Assembly (NCBI GenBank): GCA_947476325.1
Contig: CANJPZ010000014.1
Span: 1-62,019, forward strand
Source: Caulobacteraceae bacterium
GTDB taxonomy: Bacteria > Pseudomonadota > Alphaproteobacteria > Caulobacterales > Caulobacteraceae
Length of the DNA: 62,019 nucleotides
Direction of reading: 5' to 3'
Made by a program: the position numbers and the translations under genes. The notes beneath the pieces are model-generated. The model did no database searches. It was not told the origin of the DNA and saw only the letters and a program-made list of their open reading frames with translations. The number at the start of each line of letters is the position of its first letter. Position 1 is the stretch's first letter. This document shows positions 47,803-55,814 of the stretch, piece by piece.

Positions 47803-48407
47803 ACGCCGTCCTTGTCCTTGCGCAGGTGCACCAGGATGGAAACCTGCGAGCCTTGGCCCGACCGTCCGGTCTCCATCGACAGGGCCTCGGCGCCGTCGGT
47901 GCTGATCACGGGGACGGTGAAGTTCATCTGGGTGCGCTCAGGCGCATCCTTCCTGGGCTTCTCGGTGGATGTGACGACGCCCATCTGGACGCCGACGCCG
48001 GTCACTACGGCGTTGAAGTCACGGCAGGCGGCGAACGGACTGGCCTGCGCGGCCGAGAGCCAGGCCTGGGCCAGAGCTGCCGGCGGCGGATCCTTGGTCC
48101 AGCCGGACGGATTTTCCTGGCCTGGATCGTATTTGGCGACCAGGTGCGCCGACGTCATGGTCGCCAGCGCCGCCGTGCCGGGCGCGGCGACATCGACGAC
48201 GACGGTGACCTTGTCGTGCACCCGGCCCAGGCGGCCGGCGACATAGGCCCGCGCCACATCGCAGCCCGGCGCATCGGTGACCGGCGCGGTTTGAACGGTT
48301 TCGACCGGGGCCTTGGGCTTTTCACAGGCGGCCATGGCGGCCAGCGCCAGAACCAGCGCCACGGCGCTCAGGGGCTGGCTGATGCGGCGATCCGATTTTG
48401 TGTTCAT
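47763..48407 (-). CDS. Putative lipoprotein of unknown function
   Basis: A 214-residue protein with a lipoprotein-type leader ([20 protein letters not shown] then AC). The mature part starts [15 protein letters not shown], with two further cysteines ([10 protein letters not shown] and FAACRDFN). No known domain. The start overlaps the mtgA stop as ATGA, so it is expressed with the transglycosylase. Confidence 0.75.
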   Translation of the reverse strand: MNTKSDRRISQPLSAVALVLALAAMAACEKPKAPVETVQTAPVTDAPGCDVARAYVAGRLGRVHDKVTVVVDVAAPGTAALATMTSAHLVAKYDPGQENPSGWTKDPPPAALAQAWLSAAQASPFAACRDFNAVVTGVGVQMGVVTSTEKPRKDAPERTQMNFTVPVISTDGAEALSMETGRSGQGSQVSILVHLRKDKDGVWSEADALVLAMS

Positions 48408-49138
48408 TTCCGTGTCCCTCGATTACCCACAACACAACCAGACAAAGCTTCGGACCTCACCGTCACTGCGTTGCCGCCAATGGCCCGCGAGCGTCGTTGC
48501 ACATAGGGCCCGCCGCCCACTGCCTTGTAGCGCAGAGGGCTGGGCAAAATAGCGGCGATACGCGCTGCTTCGTAGGCCGAAAGTGAAATTGCCGGCTTGT
48601 GGAAGTACTTCTGGCTCGCCGCCTCTACGCCGTAGACGCCCGGGCCCATCTCGGCGACGTTCAGATAGGCCTCCATGATCCGCCGCTTGCCCCACAGGGT
48701 TTCTATCAGCACGGTGAAATAGGCCTCAAAGCCCTTGCGCACCCAATTGCGGCCCGGCCACAGGAAGACGTTCTTGGCGGTCTGCTGGCTGATGGTCGAT
48801 CCGCCCCTAACCTTTCGGCCGCGGGCATTGCTGTCCAGGGCCTTTTCAATGGCCTCGAAATCAAAGCCGTGGTGGTCGCAGAACTGGGCGTCCTCGGCGG
48901 CGATGGCCGCATTGATCATATTGGGCGAGATCCTGGACAGGGGCCGCCAGCGATAATCCATGCCGTGGCCCTGAATGGCGCGCTCGACCATCAGATAGGT
49001 CACTGGCGGGGGGACAAAGCGGAACACCAGCACCAGGACCACCGGGATGACCACGCCGATCACAAACCCGACCTTGATCAGGGTCCACAGCGCCCGCCAG
49101 ATGTTGAACGGCCGCTTGATCGTGATGTCCTTGGCCAT
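48404..49138 (-). CDS. mtgA: Monofunctional biosynthetic peptidoglycan transglycosylase
   Basis: A 244-residue GT51 enzyme that polymerises lipid II at the inner membrane. One N-terminal helix (about 18-42) precedes the catalytic motif [19 protein letters not shown], with glutamate as base. [39 protein letters not shown] and [12 protein letters not shown] follow. The last 20 residues extend past the family core. Confidence 0.94.
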   Translation of the reverse strand: MAKDITIKRPFNIWRALWTLIKVGFVIGVVIPVVLVLVFRFVPPPVTYLMVERAIQGHGMDYRWRPLSRISPNMINAAIAAEDAQFCDHHGFDFEAIEKALDSNARGRKVRGGSTISQQTAKNVFLWPGRNWVRKGFEAYFTVLIETLWGKRRIMEAYLNVAEMGPGVYGVEAASQKYFHKPAISLSAYEAARIAAILPSPLRYKAVGGGPYVQRRSRAIGGNAVTVRSEALSGCVVGNRGTRK

Positions 49139-49162
49139 GCCAGATTCCCCGCCTTGCCGAGG

Positions 49163-50137
49163 CTAGCCGAGGGTGGGCGCTGCCGCCACCCCCGCCGCGC
49201 CGTCCTCGCAGCCCCAGGCGATGCGCGATCCGTCGTCAGACATCGCCAGGGCCGAGACCGCCTCGCCCTTGTCGGCCCGCAGGAATTCGCGCTTTCCGGT
49301 GCGGATATCCATAACCCAGACCCGCCCGTCATCCAGACCCGCCGCCAGCCGGGTTCCTTCCAGGGCTGCGGCGACCGCCGTCACCTGTCCGCCAGCCTCG
49401 AAACCGACCTCGGCGGCTTCCTTGCCCATGGGCCCTGAGCCGCCTGCAAATGGCCAGACCACGGCCCCGCCCGCACCTGAGGTCGCCATGGCCGCGCCCT
49501 TGGCCAGAAACGCCAGGTTTTTCACCTTGGCCGGATAGCCACCCATGCGCATGTCCTTGGCGCCTTCCAGCCGCCAGCCGTGCAGCTGGTTTTCCTGCAT
49601 GGACGAGATCAGGAACTTGCTGTCCGGCGAAAAGGCCAGAAAGATGTGGCTGCCGGCCCACTTCAGCATCATGGGTTTCTGGACCGCGATGCGCGCAAAC
49701 CACAGGGCCGCGCCGCCATAGGTCGCGCAGGCCAGCCTGCGGCCCTTGGGGTCAAAGGCCAGGCCCGCCACCGACTTTTCGTGGACAAAGACATTGTGAA
49801 ACGCCGGATCGGCCGGATCGATGACGTGAACCTCACGGCCTGCGGCATAGGCGATCAGTCCCGAGGCCGCGGATGTCGCCACCGCATCGATCCACCGGCC
49901 CTTGATGCTGGCCAGCTCAACGGCCTTGCCTGCCTGCGACCAAACGAGGCGCCCGTCATCGCCTCCGCTGACGAGACCTTTTCCCGACGGGTGGACTGCG
50001 GCGGCCAGGATCGCGCCCTGGTGCGCCTGCACCGGGTTAAAGGTTTCAATGTGGACAGTGCCGTCGCCCAGGGCGAAGGCGCAACCCTGTTCGGTGAAGG
50101 CGGCGGCGGTCACATAGGCGTCAAAATCAAAATTCAT
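49163..50137 (-). CDS. WD40-repeat beta-propeller protein
   Basis: A 324-residue cytosolic protein with about seven blades. Units such as HPSGKGLVSGGDDGRLVWS, AFSPDSKFLISSMQENQLHG and MSDDGSRIAWGCEDGAAG recur at about 40-residue spacing. It probably serves as a protein-interaction platform. No signal peptide. The partner is unknown; mtgA lies just downstream on the same strand. Confidence 0.85.
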   Translation of the reverse strand: MNFDFDAYVTAAAFTEQGCAFALGDGTVHIETFNPVQAHQGAILAAAVHPSGKGLVSGGDDGRLVWSQAGKAVELASIKGRWIDAVATSAASGLIAYAAGREVHVIDPADPAFHNVFVHEKSVAGLAFDPKGRRLACATYGGAALWFARIAVQKPMMLKWAGSHIFLAFSPDSKFLISSMQENQLHGWRLEGAKDMRMGGYPAKVKNLAFLAKGAAMATSGAGGAVVWPFAGGSGPMGKEAAEVGFEAGGQVTAVAAALEGTRLAAGLDDGRVWVMDIRTGKREFLRADKGEAVSALAMSDDGSRIAWGCEDGAAGVAAAPTLG

Positions 50138-50269
50138 GCTTGGCGCTTAGCGGTTTTTGCGTTTTGGCCCAAGCCTGCGCTGGACGAGCGCGGAGTCTTT
50201 GATTAGGACCGAGGGATACAACAAGCACCGCGCCCTTCGGGAGCAGCGGTCATACGGGAGAAGACATAG

Positions 50270-50698
50270 ATGGCGAGCAAACTTTCCAAGGTCGGAGGCA
50301 GCGCCTTCGAACTGGGCCAGAACAGCGACATCAACGTGACGCCCTTCGTCGACGTCATGCTGGTTCTGCTGATCATCTTCATGGTCGCCGCGCCGCTGGC
50401 GACCGTCGCCATCAAGATCGACCTGCCGCCGCCCAACAAAGATCAGCCCAAGCCGGACAAGCCCCCGGTCTTGGTCGACATTCGCCGTGACGGCCAGGTT
50501 TTCCTGGGCTCTACGCCGACCACCTATGATGCTCTGGCCACCGACCTGGCCAAGGCGCTCGACGTTCCTGCGCCCTTTGAAGAACAGATTCTGATCCACG
50601 CCGACCGCTATGTGGACTACGCCCGGTTCATGGGTGTGCTGAACCTGTTGCAGACGGGCGGCTACCACAAGCTCGCGCTGATCGCCGAAGACCTCTAG
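50270..50698 (+). CDS. exbD: ExbD/TolR-family biopolymer transport protein
   Basis: A 142-residue inner-membrane stator protein. The single helix contains the proton-carrying aspartate in DINVTPFVDVMLVLLIIFMV. A periplasmic domain follows from about 50 (KIDLPPPNKDQPKPDKPP and after). ExbD normally needs ExbB and TonB; none is adjacent, so this copy is orphaned or the partners lie elsewhere. Followed by a strong terminator. Confidence 0.9.
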   Translation: MASKLSKVGGSAFELGQNSDINVTPFVDVMLVLLIIFMVAAPLATVAIKIDLPPPNKDQPKPDKPPVLVDIRRDGQVFLGSTPTTYDALATDLAKALDVPAPFEEQILIHADRYVDYARFMGVLNLLQTGGYHKLALIAEDL

Positions 50699-50724
50699 TC
50701 CGGCCGGGCCAAACCGAAATTCAG

Positions 50725-50757
50725 CGGGCGGGTCGCGAAAGCGGCCCGCCCGTTTTC
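50725..50757 (+). terminator. Rho-independent terminator after exbD
   Basis: GGGCGGGTCGC (50726-50736), a GAAA tetraloop, then GCGGCCCGCCC, followed by GTTTTCGTTT. Eleven pairs with one G-T. It lies between convergent exbD and the CobW-type gene. Confidence 0.9.
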
Positions 50758-50763
50758 GTTTGA

Positions 50764-51825
50764 TCAGGCCGCGCAGGCCTCGAAGCCGGCGCGCAGGGCG
50801 GTCTCGTCCAGATTGCGGCCGATGAACACCATGCGGCTGTAGCGCTGTTCGCCGGCCTTCCAGGGGCGTTGCAGTTCGCCCTCCAGGATCATGTGCACAG
50901 CCTGAAACACTAGGCGCTTGTCCTCGCCCTGGACATTGATGATGCCCTTTGCGCGCAGGATGTCGGGTCCCTGATCCGCCAGCAGGGCGTCGAGCCAGCG
51001 GGTCATCTTGTCGCCGTTGATGGGCGGATCGAACCTCAGACTAACGCCTTTGATGGCCTCGTCGTGCAGTTCGGAGACCGTCCCGTGATGGTGATGCTCG
51101 TGGTGGTCGTGACCATGGTGGTGGTCATGGTCATGATCGTGGTCGCAGGTTTCGTCATGCACGTGGCCGGCTTCGCCATGAGCGGGGTTCAGAAAGTCCG
51201 GCTCCAGCGAAACGATCCGCTCCAGATCAAACCCGCCTCGGCCCAGAATGACGTCCAGCGGCACATTGGCCCGCTGGGCGCGGTGAATAGGGGCCAGCGG
51301 ATTGATCCGCCGGATGCGGGCTTCGATCATCTTCAGGTCCGCATCCGACACCAGGTCGGTCTTGTTCAGCACGATCTGGTCGGCAAAGGCGATCTGTTCA
51401 GCGGCTTCCTTCGAATCCGACAGGCGCAATAGCACATGCTTGGCGTCGACCACCGTGGTCACCGAATCCAGCCGCGTCTTGGCCTTGACGTCTTCGTCCA
51501 TGAAGAAGGTCTGGGCGACGGGGCCCGGATCGGCCAGGCCGGTCGTCTCGATGATGATGGCGTCGAACCCGCCCTTGCGCTTCATCAGGCCCTGCAGGAT
51601 GCGGATCAGGTCGCCGCGCACCGTGCAGCAGACGCAGCCGTTGTTCATCTCGAACACTTCTTCGTCGGCCCCGACCACCAGGTCGTTGTCGATGCCGATC
51701 TCGCCGAACTCGTTGACGATTACGGCATATTTTTTGCCGTGCTCTTCGGTCAGAATGCGGTTCAGCAGTGTGGTCTTTCCGGCGCCGAGATAGCCGGTCA
51801 GTACGGTAACGGGGGTCTTGGTCAT
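50764..51825 (-). CDS. G3E GTPase of the CobW/YjiA type (zinc metallochaperone)
   Basis: A 353-residue GTPase. P-loop [15 protein letters not shown]; the metal-binding CxCC in [25 protein letters not shown]; and NKTDL. Between about 225 and 255 is a loop of alternating Asp and His ([20 protein letters not shown]) that can hold zinc. COG0523 proteins of this kind deliver zinc under deficiency. It follows znuB by 24 nt on the same strand, so it is part of the Zur-box-controlled operon. Confidence 0.9.
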   Translation of the reverse strand: MTKTPVTVLTGYLGAGKTTLLNRILTEEHGKKYAVIVNEFGEIGIDNDLVVGADEEVFEMNNGCVCCTVRGDLIRILQGLMKRKGGFDAIIIETTGLADPGPVAQTFFMDEDVKAKTRLDSVTTVVDAKHVLLRLSDSKEAAEQIAFADQIVLNKTDLVSDADLKMIEARIRRINPLAPIHRAQRANVPLDVILGRGGFDLERIVSLEPDFLNPAHGEAGHVHDETCDHDHDHDHHHGHDHHEHHHHGTVSELHDEAIKGVSLRFDPPINGDKMTRWLDALLADQGPDILRAKGIINVQGEDKRLVFQAVHMILEGELQRPWKAGEQRYSRMVFIGRNLDETALRAGFEACAA

Positions 51826-51849
51826 CGGAGCCCTATACTCGCGCCTTCG

Positions 51850-52704
51850 TCAGCCTTCCAGATGGGGACGACAGGGCAGACTTTGAATAAGGCTTCCGCG
51901 CGGTCCGGCAAGTGCCGAGACGGCGAATGCCGTCGCCGCCGCCAGGGTCATCACCGCGCCGGGCTCGATCTGGATCACGGCGGCCAGCAAAATGCCCGTC
52001 AGGCTCGCCAGGGCCGAGATCAGCACCGCAGCGCCTGCCTGTCCGGCATAACCTCGCGCCCAGAACCGCGCCGCCGCCGCCGGGATCATCATCAGCCCGA
52101 CCGTCATCAAGGCCCCGAACGCGCGAAAGCCGGCCACCAGATTGAGGGCGACAAGCATCATCAGCAGCAGATGCAGCGCCCAGCCTGGCGCCCTGGAGGC
52201 GCGCATGAACACCGGATCGGCCCCCTCGCCCAGGAACCCCCGCACAAACAGGGCCAGCGACACCAGCGTCGCCGTCGCCGCGCTGGCCGCCAGGATCAGG
52301 CTCTCACGGTCAAAAGAGCCCGCCTCGCCGAACAGCAGCGCCTGGGTAAAGTTGGCGCTGGCCACCTTGCCGATCAGCACCACGCCTAGGGCCAGGGCGG
52401 CCAGATAGAACACCGCAAAACTCGCATCCTCGGGAACGGCTCGCAGGCGCGACATCGCCGTCGATGCGCCGGCCACCACAAAAGCCGCAATCAGCGCGCC
52501 GATAGTCAATCCGACCGGATCAGGCCCGGTGATCAGAAAAGCAATGGCCACGCCGGGCAGAATGGCGTGGGACATGGCGTCGCCCACCAGGCTCATGCGC
52601 CGGGCGATCAACAGCACCCCCAGGGGAGCGCCGCCAAAGGCCAGGGACAGCGCCCCGGCCGCTGCGCTCTTTAGCAGCGCTGCCTCGACCACCGCTCCGC
52701 TCAC
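51850..52704 (-). CDS. znuB: Zinc/manganese ABC transporter permease
   Basis: A 284-residue membrane permease of the ZnuB family with about eight helices. LLIARRMSLVGDAMSHAILPGVAIAF and GFRAFGALMTVGLMMIPAA are family hallmarks. Coupled to the ATPase gene upstream by an ATGA overlap. Zinc rather than manganese is favoured by the His-rich neighbours. Confidence 0.9.
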   Translation of the reverse strand: MSGAVVEAALLKSAAAGALSLAFGGAPLGVLLIARRMSLVGDAMSHAILPGVAIAFLITGPDPVGLTIGALIAAFVVAGASTAMSRLRAVPEDASFAVFYLAALALGVVLIGKVASANFTQALLFGEAGSFDRESLILAASAATATLVSLALFVRGFLGEGADPVFMRASRAPGWALHLLLMMLVALNLVAGFRAFGALMTVGLMMIPAAAARFWARGYAGQAGAAVLISALASLTGILLAAVIQIEPGAVMTLAAATAFAVSALAGPRGSLIQSLPCRPHLEG

Positions 52705-53465
52705 GCGGCCTGTCCATGGGGATGGTCATGACCGTCGTGATGGCAGATCGCCGCGTCGTCGGCCCAGCCCTCCGATAGGCGGCGCGCCCGCAGCAGGTTC
52801 TCGGCCCCCAACACCATGTCGGTATCGCCCCAGGCGACGGCCTCGCGCGTCAGCAGCAGGGTCTGTGTGCAAAGGCTGCGCACCAGATCCAGGTCATGGC
52901 TGACGATCAGCACCGTGCGACCCTCGCCGGGCCATCGGCGGATCAGGGCGATAAGGTCGGCCGTCGTGCGCCCGTCCAGGGCTGCGAACGGTTCATCCAG
53001 CAGGATCAGCCGCGCATCCTGGACCAGCACGCGGGCAAACAGCGCCCGCTGCAGCTGGCCACCCGACACCTCGTCGATGCCGCGCTGTTCCAGACCTGTC
53101 AGGCCAACGGCGGCAAAGGCGGCGGCAATGGCCGCCCGGTCCGCCGCGCTGACCGCGCCGAACAGGCCACGGCGGCCCCACAGGCCCAGGGAAACCAGCG
53201 TCTCAAGCGTCATGGGAAAGGCGCGCGCCACGCCGTTGTCCTGCGGCAGATAAGCAACGTCCCGCGCCGCCAGGCCAGCCAGATCGATCCGGCCCGACAG
53301 CGGTGCAAGCGCTCCGGCGATGCCCTTGAGCAGGGTGGACTTGCCCGAACCGTTGGGGCCGACAATCGCGTTGAGGCGCCCCTGGGCGAATGCGCCCTCC
53401 AGGTGATGCACGGCAGGATGCCTCTCATAACCCAGGGTCAGGTTGTGCAGCCGCACGCCGTTCAT
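52701..53465 (-). CDS. znuC: Zinc ABC transporter ATP-binding protein
   Basis: A 254-residue ATPase. Walker A is IVGPNGSGKSTLLKGIAG, the Q-loop is in VAYLPQDNG, the signature EVSGGQLQRALFAR and Walker B LILLDEPFAALD, with H-loop VSHDLD. The C-terminus is histidine-rich (CHHDGHDHPHG). ATG 53465 overlaps the stop of a 36-codon ORF. No gene for the periplasmic binding protein (ZnuA) is in the window. Confidence 0.9.
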   Translation of the reverse strand: MNGVRLHNLTLGYERHPAVHHLEGAFAQGRLNAIVGPNGSGKSTLLKGIAGALAPLSGRIDLAGLAARDVAYLPQDNGVARAFPMTLETLVSLGLWGRRGLFGAVSAADRAAIAAAFAAVGLTGLEQRGIDEVSGGQLQRALFARVLVQDARLILLDEPFAALDGRTTADLIALIRRWPGEGRTVLIVSHDLDLVRSLCTQTLLLTREAVAWGDTDMVLGAENLLRARRLSEGWADDAAICHHDGHDHPHGQAA

Positions 53466-53572
53466 GTCAGGGCCCAAAGGGTAACCGCCCAAACGACAGC
53501 TGAAGCTGCAAGCGCCAGCAACAGGCGCGCGCCCGCGCCGAGGTAAACCAAATTCACCGGTTTGAGGTTCAT
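53462..53572 (-). CDS. 36-residue membrane micro-protein heading the zinc operon
   Basis: ATG 53572 to TGA 53462, overlapping the znuC start by 4 nt (ATGA). The peptide starts MNLKPVNLVYLGAGARLL and continues as a single Ala/Leu/Trp helix ending VWAVTLWALT. No Shine-Dalgarno is obvious and the start lies only 17 nt past the palindrome, so the leader is very short. It may be a real subunit or a coupling leader. Confidence 0.6.
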   Translation of the reverse strand: MNLKPVNLVYLGAGARLLLALAASAVVWAVTLWALT

Positions 53573-53589
53573 GCACGGCGCTATAGCGC

Positions 53590-53602
53590 GTTATTTTATA
53601 AC
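53590..53602. promoter_or_regulatory. Zur-box-like palindrome
   Basis: GTTATTTTATAAC has GTTAT/ATAAC arms, the core of known Zur sites. Read on the minus strand it contains TATAAAAT, so it would overlap the -10 element of the zinc operon. A perfect GCGCTATAGCGC palindrome abuts it at 53578-53589. The assignment to Zur is by motif resemblance. Confidence 0.65.
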
Positions 53603-53707
53603 AGGCCAGAGCGTCGGGCCGGTCCCGGACCCGGATTGCTTTGACAAGCCTACTTACGCGTGGCAAGTGACCCGCCGCTTGCGCCAAACACATAAAGGGC
53701 CCGCTCC

Positions 53708-54190
53708 TTGGCAAAACCTGAACTCGGCGAGAAACAGATTTGCCCGAACTGCGGGGCGAAGTTCTACGACCTGACTCGCAGGCCTGCCCATTGCCCCAAG
53801 TGCGCGACTGAGTTCGATCCCGAAGAAGTCGTCAAAACCCGCCGCGCCCGGCCGCGTCCGGCCAGCGACGATCAAGACGACGAACTGCCGGAAAAGCCCG
53901 AAGCTGACGATTCCGCGGAGGCCGAGGATGATTTCGGCGAGGAAGCCGACGAGACGCCTGAAATCGATCAGGTGGACGTCGAGGAAGTCGTCGCCGATGA
54001 CGAGGACGACACCACTGTCGAAGGCGGGGCGGTCAAAAAGAAGTCTGATGACGGTCTGGGCGTTGATTTTGCCGCCGACGACGAAGACGCTGTCGAAGAC
54101 GACGATGACGTGCCGTTCCTCGAAGGCGACGACGAGTTCGATGAGGACGAAATCGACGGCCTCCCGGAAGAGGGTGAAGAGCGCGACTAA
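53708..54190 (+). CDS. TIGR02300 (FYDLN-acid) family protein
   Basis: A 160-residue protein starting at TTG 53708. A zinc-ribbon-like N-terminus (QICPNCGAKFYDLTRRPAHC followed by PKC) contains the FYDL signature. The rest is extremely acidic (many DD/DE runs, e.g. DDEDAVEDDDDVPFLEGDDE). The family is alphaproteobacterial with unknown role. tRNA-Ala follows on the same strand. Confidence 0.9.
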   Translation: MAKPELGEKQICPNCGAKFYDLTRRPAHCPKCATEFDPEEVVKTRRARPRPASDDQDDELPEKPEADDSAEAEDDFGEEADETPEIDQVDVEEVVADDEDDTTVEGGAVKKKSDDGLGVDFAADDEDAVEDDDDVPFLEGDDEFDEDEIDGLPEEGEERD

Positions 54191-54290
54191 AAAAAGTTGG
54201 TTGCGCACTTGATCGGGTCATAGGCCCGACATAGTGTCCGCGGCCTTCCAAAGAAGCCCTTCGGGATTTTCTGAGGACCACCCGGATAAC

Positions 54291-54366
54291 GGGGCTATAG
54301 CTCAGCTGGTAGAGCGCTTGAATGGCATTCAAGAGGTCAGCGGTTCGACTCCGCTTAGCTCCACCA
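54291..54366 (+). tRNA. tRNA-Ala (GGC anticodon)
   Basis: A 76-nt cloverleaf. The acceptor starts GGGGCTA and ends TAGCTCCACCA with CCA encoded. The D-arm has GCTCAGCTGGTAGAGC, the anticodon loop is ATGGCAT (GGC), and the T-arm GCGGTTCGACTCCGC. The 236 nt after it show no gene; a weak CCACC...GGTGG pairing lies just downstream. Confidence 0.97.
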
Positions 54367-54602
54367 TCCTTCCGCTTCGGGACGGGTGGCAGGCCGGATA
54401 GGACCTAGATCAGCAGGCTAGGAAAATCACGCGAAAATCACTGAACCGCGCGCCGCTCAGCGCGCCTTTCGCTCCTTGCCCCGCGGCTGTCGCATCGCTG
54501 TCTGAAAAACAACGGCCATGACCATATCCCGGGCGCAGCGCGCGGCGTCACCAAGCCAGACCCGGCGCATTACGCCACCTCAATACGCTGTCGTGACTGA
54601 CG

Positions 54603-55814
54603 TCAGGACCGGACGACCGGGCCGACCAGGCCACGGGCCAGCAGCTTTTCAAAGAGGGACCGGGCCGACGCCTCGGCGAATTCGGCGGCGTCAAAGGTCT
54701 CGCCGGACAGCATGCGGTCGGCCGACGCCTTGAGATCGGTGGTAAAGGTCACGTCGCCATTGGGGGCGATCATCAGAATCTTGCCGTCTTCCTCGGGCTC
54801 AAAACGCCACAGGGACGGCGCGGCGCGGTACTGACCTTCGATCGGCCTGGTGGCCCGCACGATGGCGCCCAGCATGTTGGGCTCGCGTGAGCGGATCAGG
54901 GCATCGCTCATCAGGTCGAGGGAGGGACCCATCCGCGCCTTTTCGGTCACCAGCCCCATCAGCTTTTCGAAGATATTCCTGGCCTGGGTCTGGTCAAAGC
55001 CGGGCGTCGCAAACCCGGCCGGCAGGCTGCGGCGGAATGCGGCCTCCTCGACGCAGACCTCGGAGACGGCCTCCAGCATCAACTCTGCCCAGGTCCGCAC
55101 AATCAGGCCGCAGGTGATGTGCAGTGAAGGCTCATCGCCGTGGGTCAGGGCGTCATGGATCTTGCCGCGGGGCACATAGGCGCAGTCGCCCGCCTTCAAA
55201 ACGAACGTCTCCGTGGGTTCCAGCCCCTCGACTTCCTCGCGCTGGAAGCCTTCGCCGCGATAGGGCGCATCGACCTGGTCGTAGAGCCGCCAGGATTTCT
55301 CGCCCTCGACCTGCAAGATAAAGACATCATGCTTGTCATAGTGGGTGTGGAAGCCCTGGTTGTTCGGCGGCGTCATATAGATGTTGGTCTGGACGTGGCA
55401 CGAGAAGATGCGCTCAAGCGCCTGACAGAAATCGGCCAGTTTGAGGTCCGACTGGTGCAGCTGATTGAGAATGATCGTGCCGCCCTTGCGATAGCACTGG
55501 GCGACCGCGGCGCGGTCAATGGCCCCGCTGGGGGTCACGTAGGTGTCGGCTGAAATCTCATGGGCCGCGTTGGCGATGACCAGCTGACCCTCGCGCAGGT
55601 CCCGTTCAGCCACGATGCGATCGACCCCCGCGATGGACAGCAGCGGCAGAAAGCGCGCCGGATCGCTGTGGGCGATGATGACCGACTTTTGCTCATAGAC
55701 GTCGCCCATGAACCCCTTGGCGGCGTCGCCAAGGAGCCATTTGAGCGGGTCTTCGAGCAGAACTGAAACGGCGGCGGCTGCGAGCGCCTCTGAATTACCT
55801 GCCGGTTCGGCCAT
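54603..55814 (-). CDS. JmjC/cupin-type 2-oxoglutarate oxygenase (ribosomal-oxygenase-like)
   Basis: A 403-residue cytosolic Fe(II)/2OG hydroxylase of the cupin_4/RoxA/NO66 type. The metal ligands are H158 and D160 in NNQGFHTHYDKHDVFILQVE and H220 in CAYVPRGKIHDALTHG. GEKSWRLYDQV is the strand after the HxD. The C-terminal 170 residues form a dimerisation/winged-helix-type region. Relatives hydroxylate Arg, His or Asn/Asp in proteins. ATG 55814 lies inside the 3' end of the repeat gene (20-nt overlap), so translation is coupled and the repeats are the prime substrate candidate. Confidence 0.88.
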   Translation of the reverse strand: MAEPAGNSEALAAAAVSVLLEDPLKWLLGDAAKGFMGDVYEQKSVIIAHSDPARFLPLLSIAGVDRIVAERDLREGQLVIANAAHEISADTYVTPSGAIDRAAVAQCYRKGGTIILNQLHQSDLKLADFCQALERIFSCHVQTNIYMTPPNNQGFHTHYDKHDVFILQVEGEKSWRLYDQVDAPYRGEGFQREEVEGLEPTETFVLKAGDCAYVPRGKIHDALTHGDEPSLHITCGLIVRTWAELMLEAVSEVCVEEAAFRRSLPAGFATPGFDQTQARNIFEKLMGLVTEKARMGPSLDLMSDALIRSREPNMLGAIVRATRPIEGQYRAAPSLWRFEPEEDGKILMIAPNGDVTFTTDLKASADRMLSGETFDAAEFAEASARSLFEKLLARGLVGPVVRS

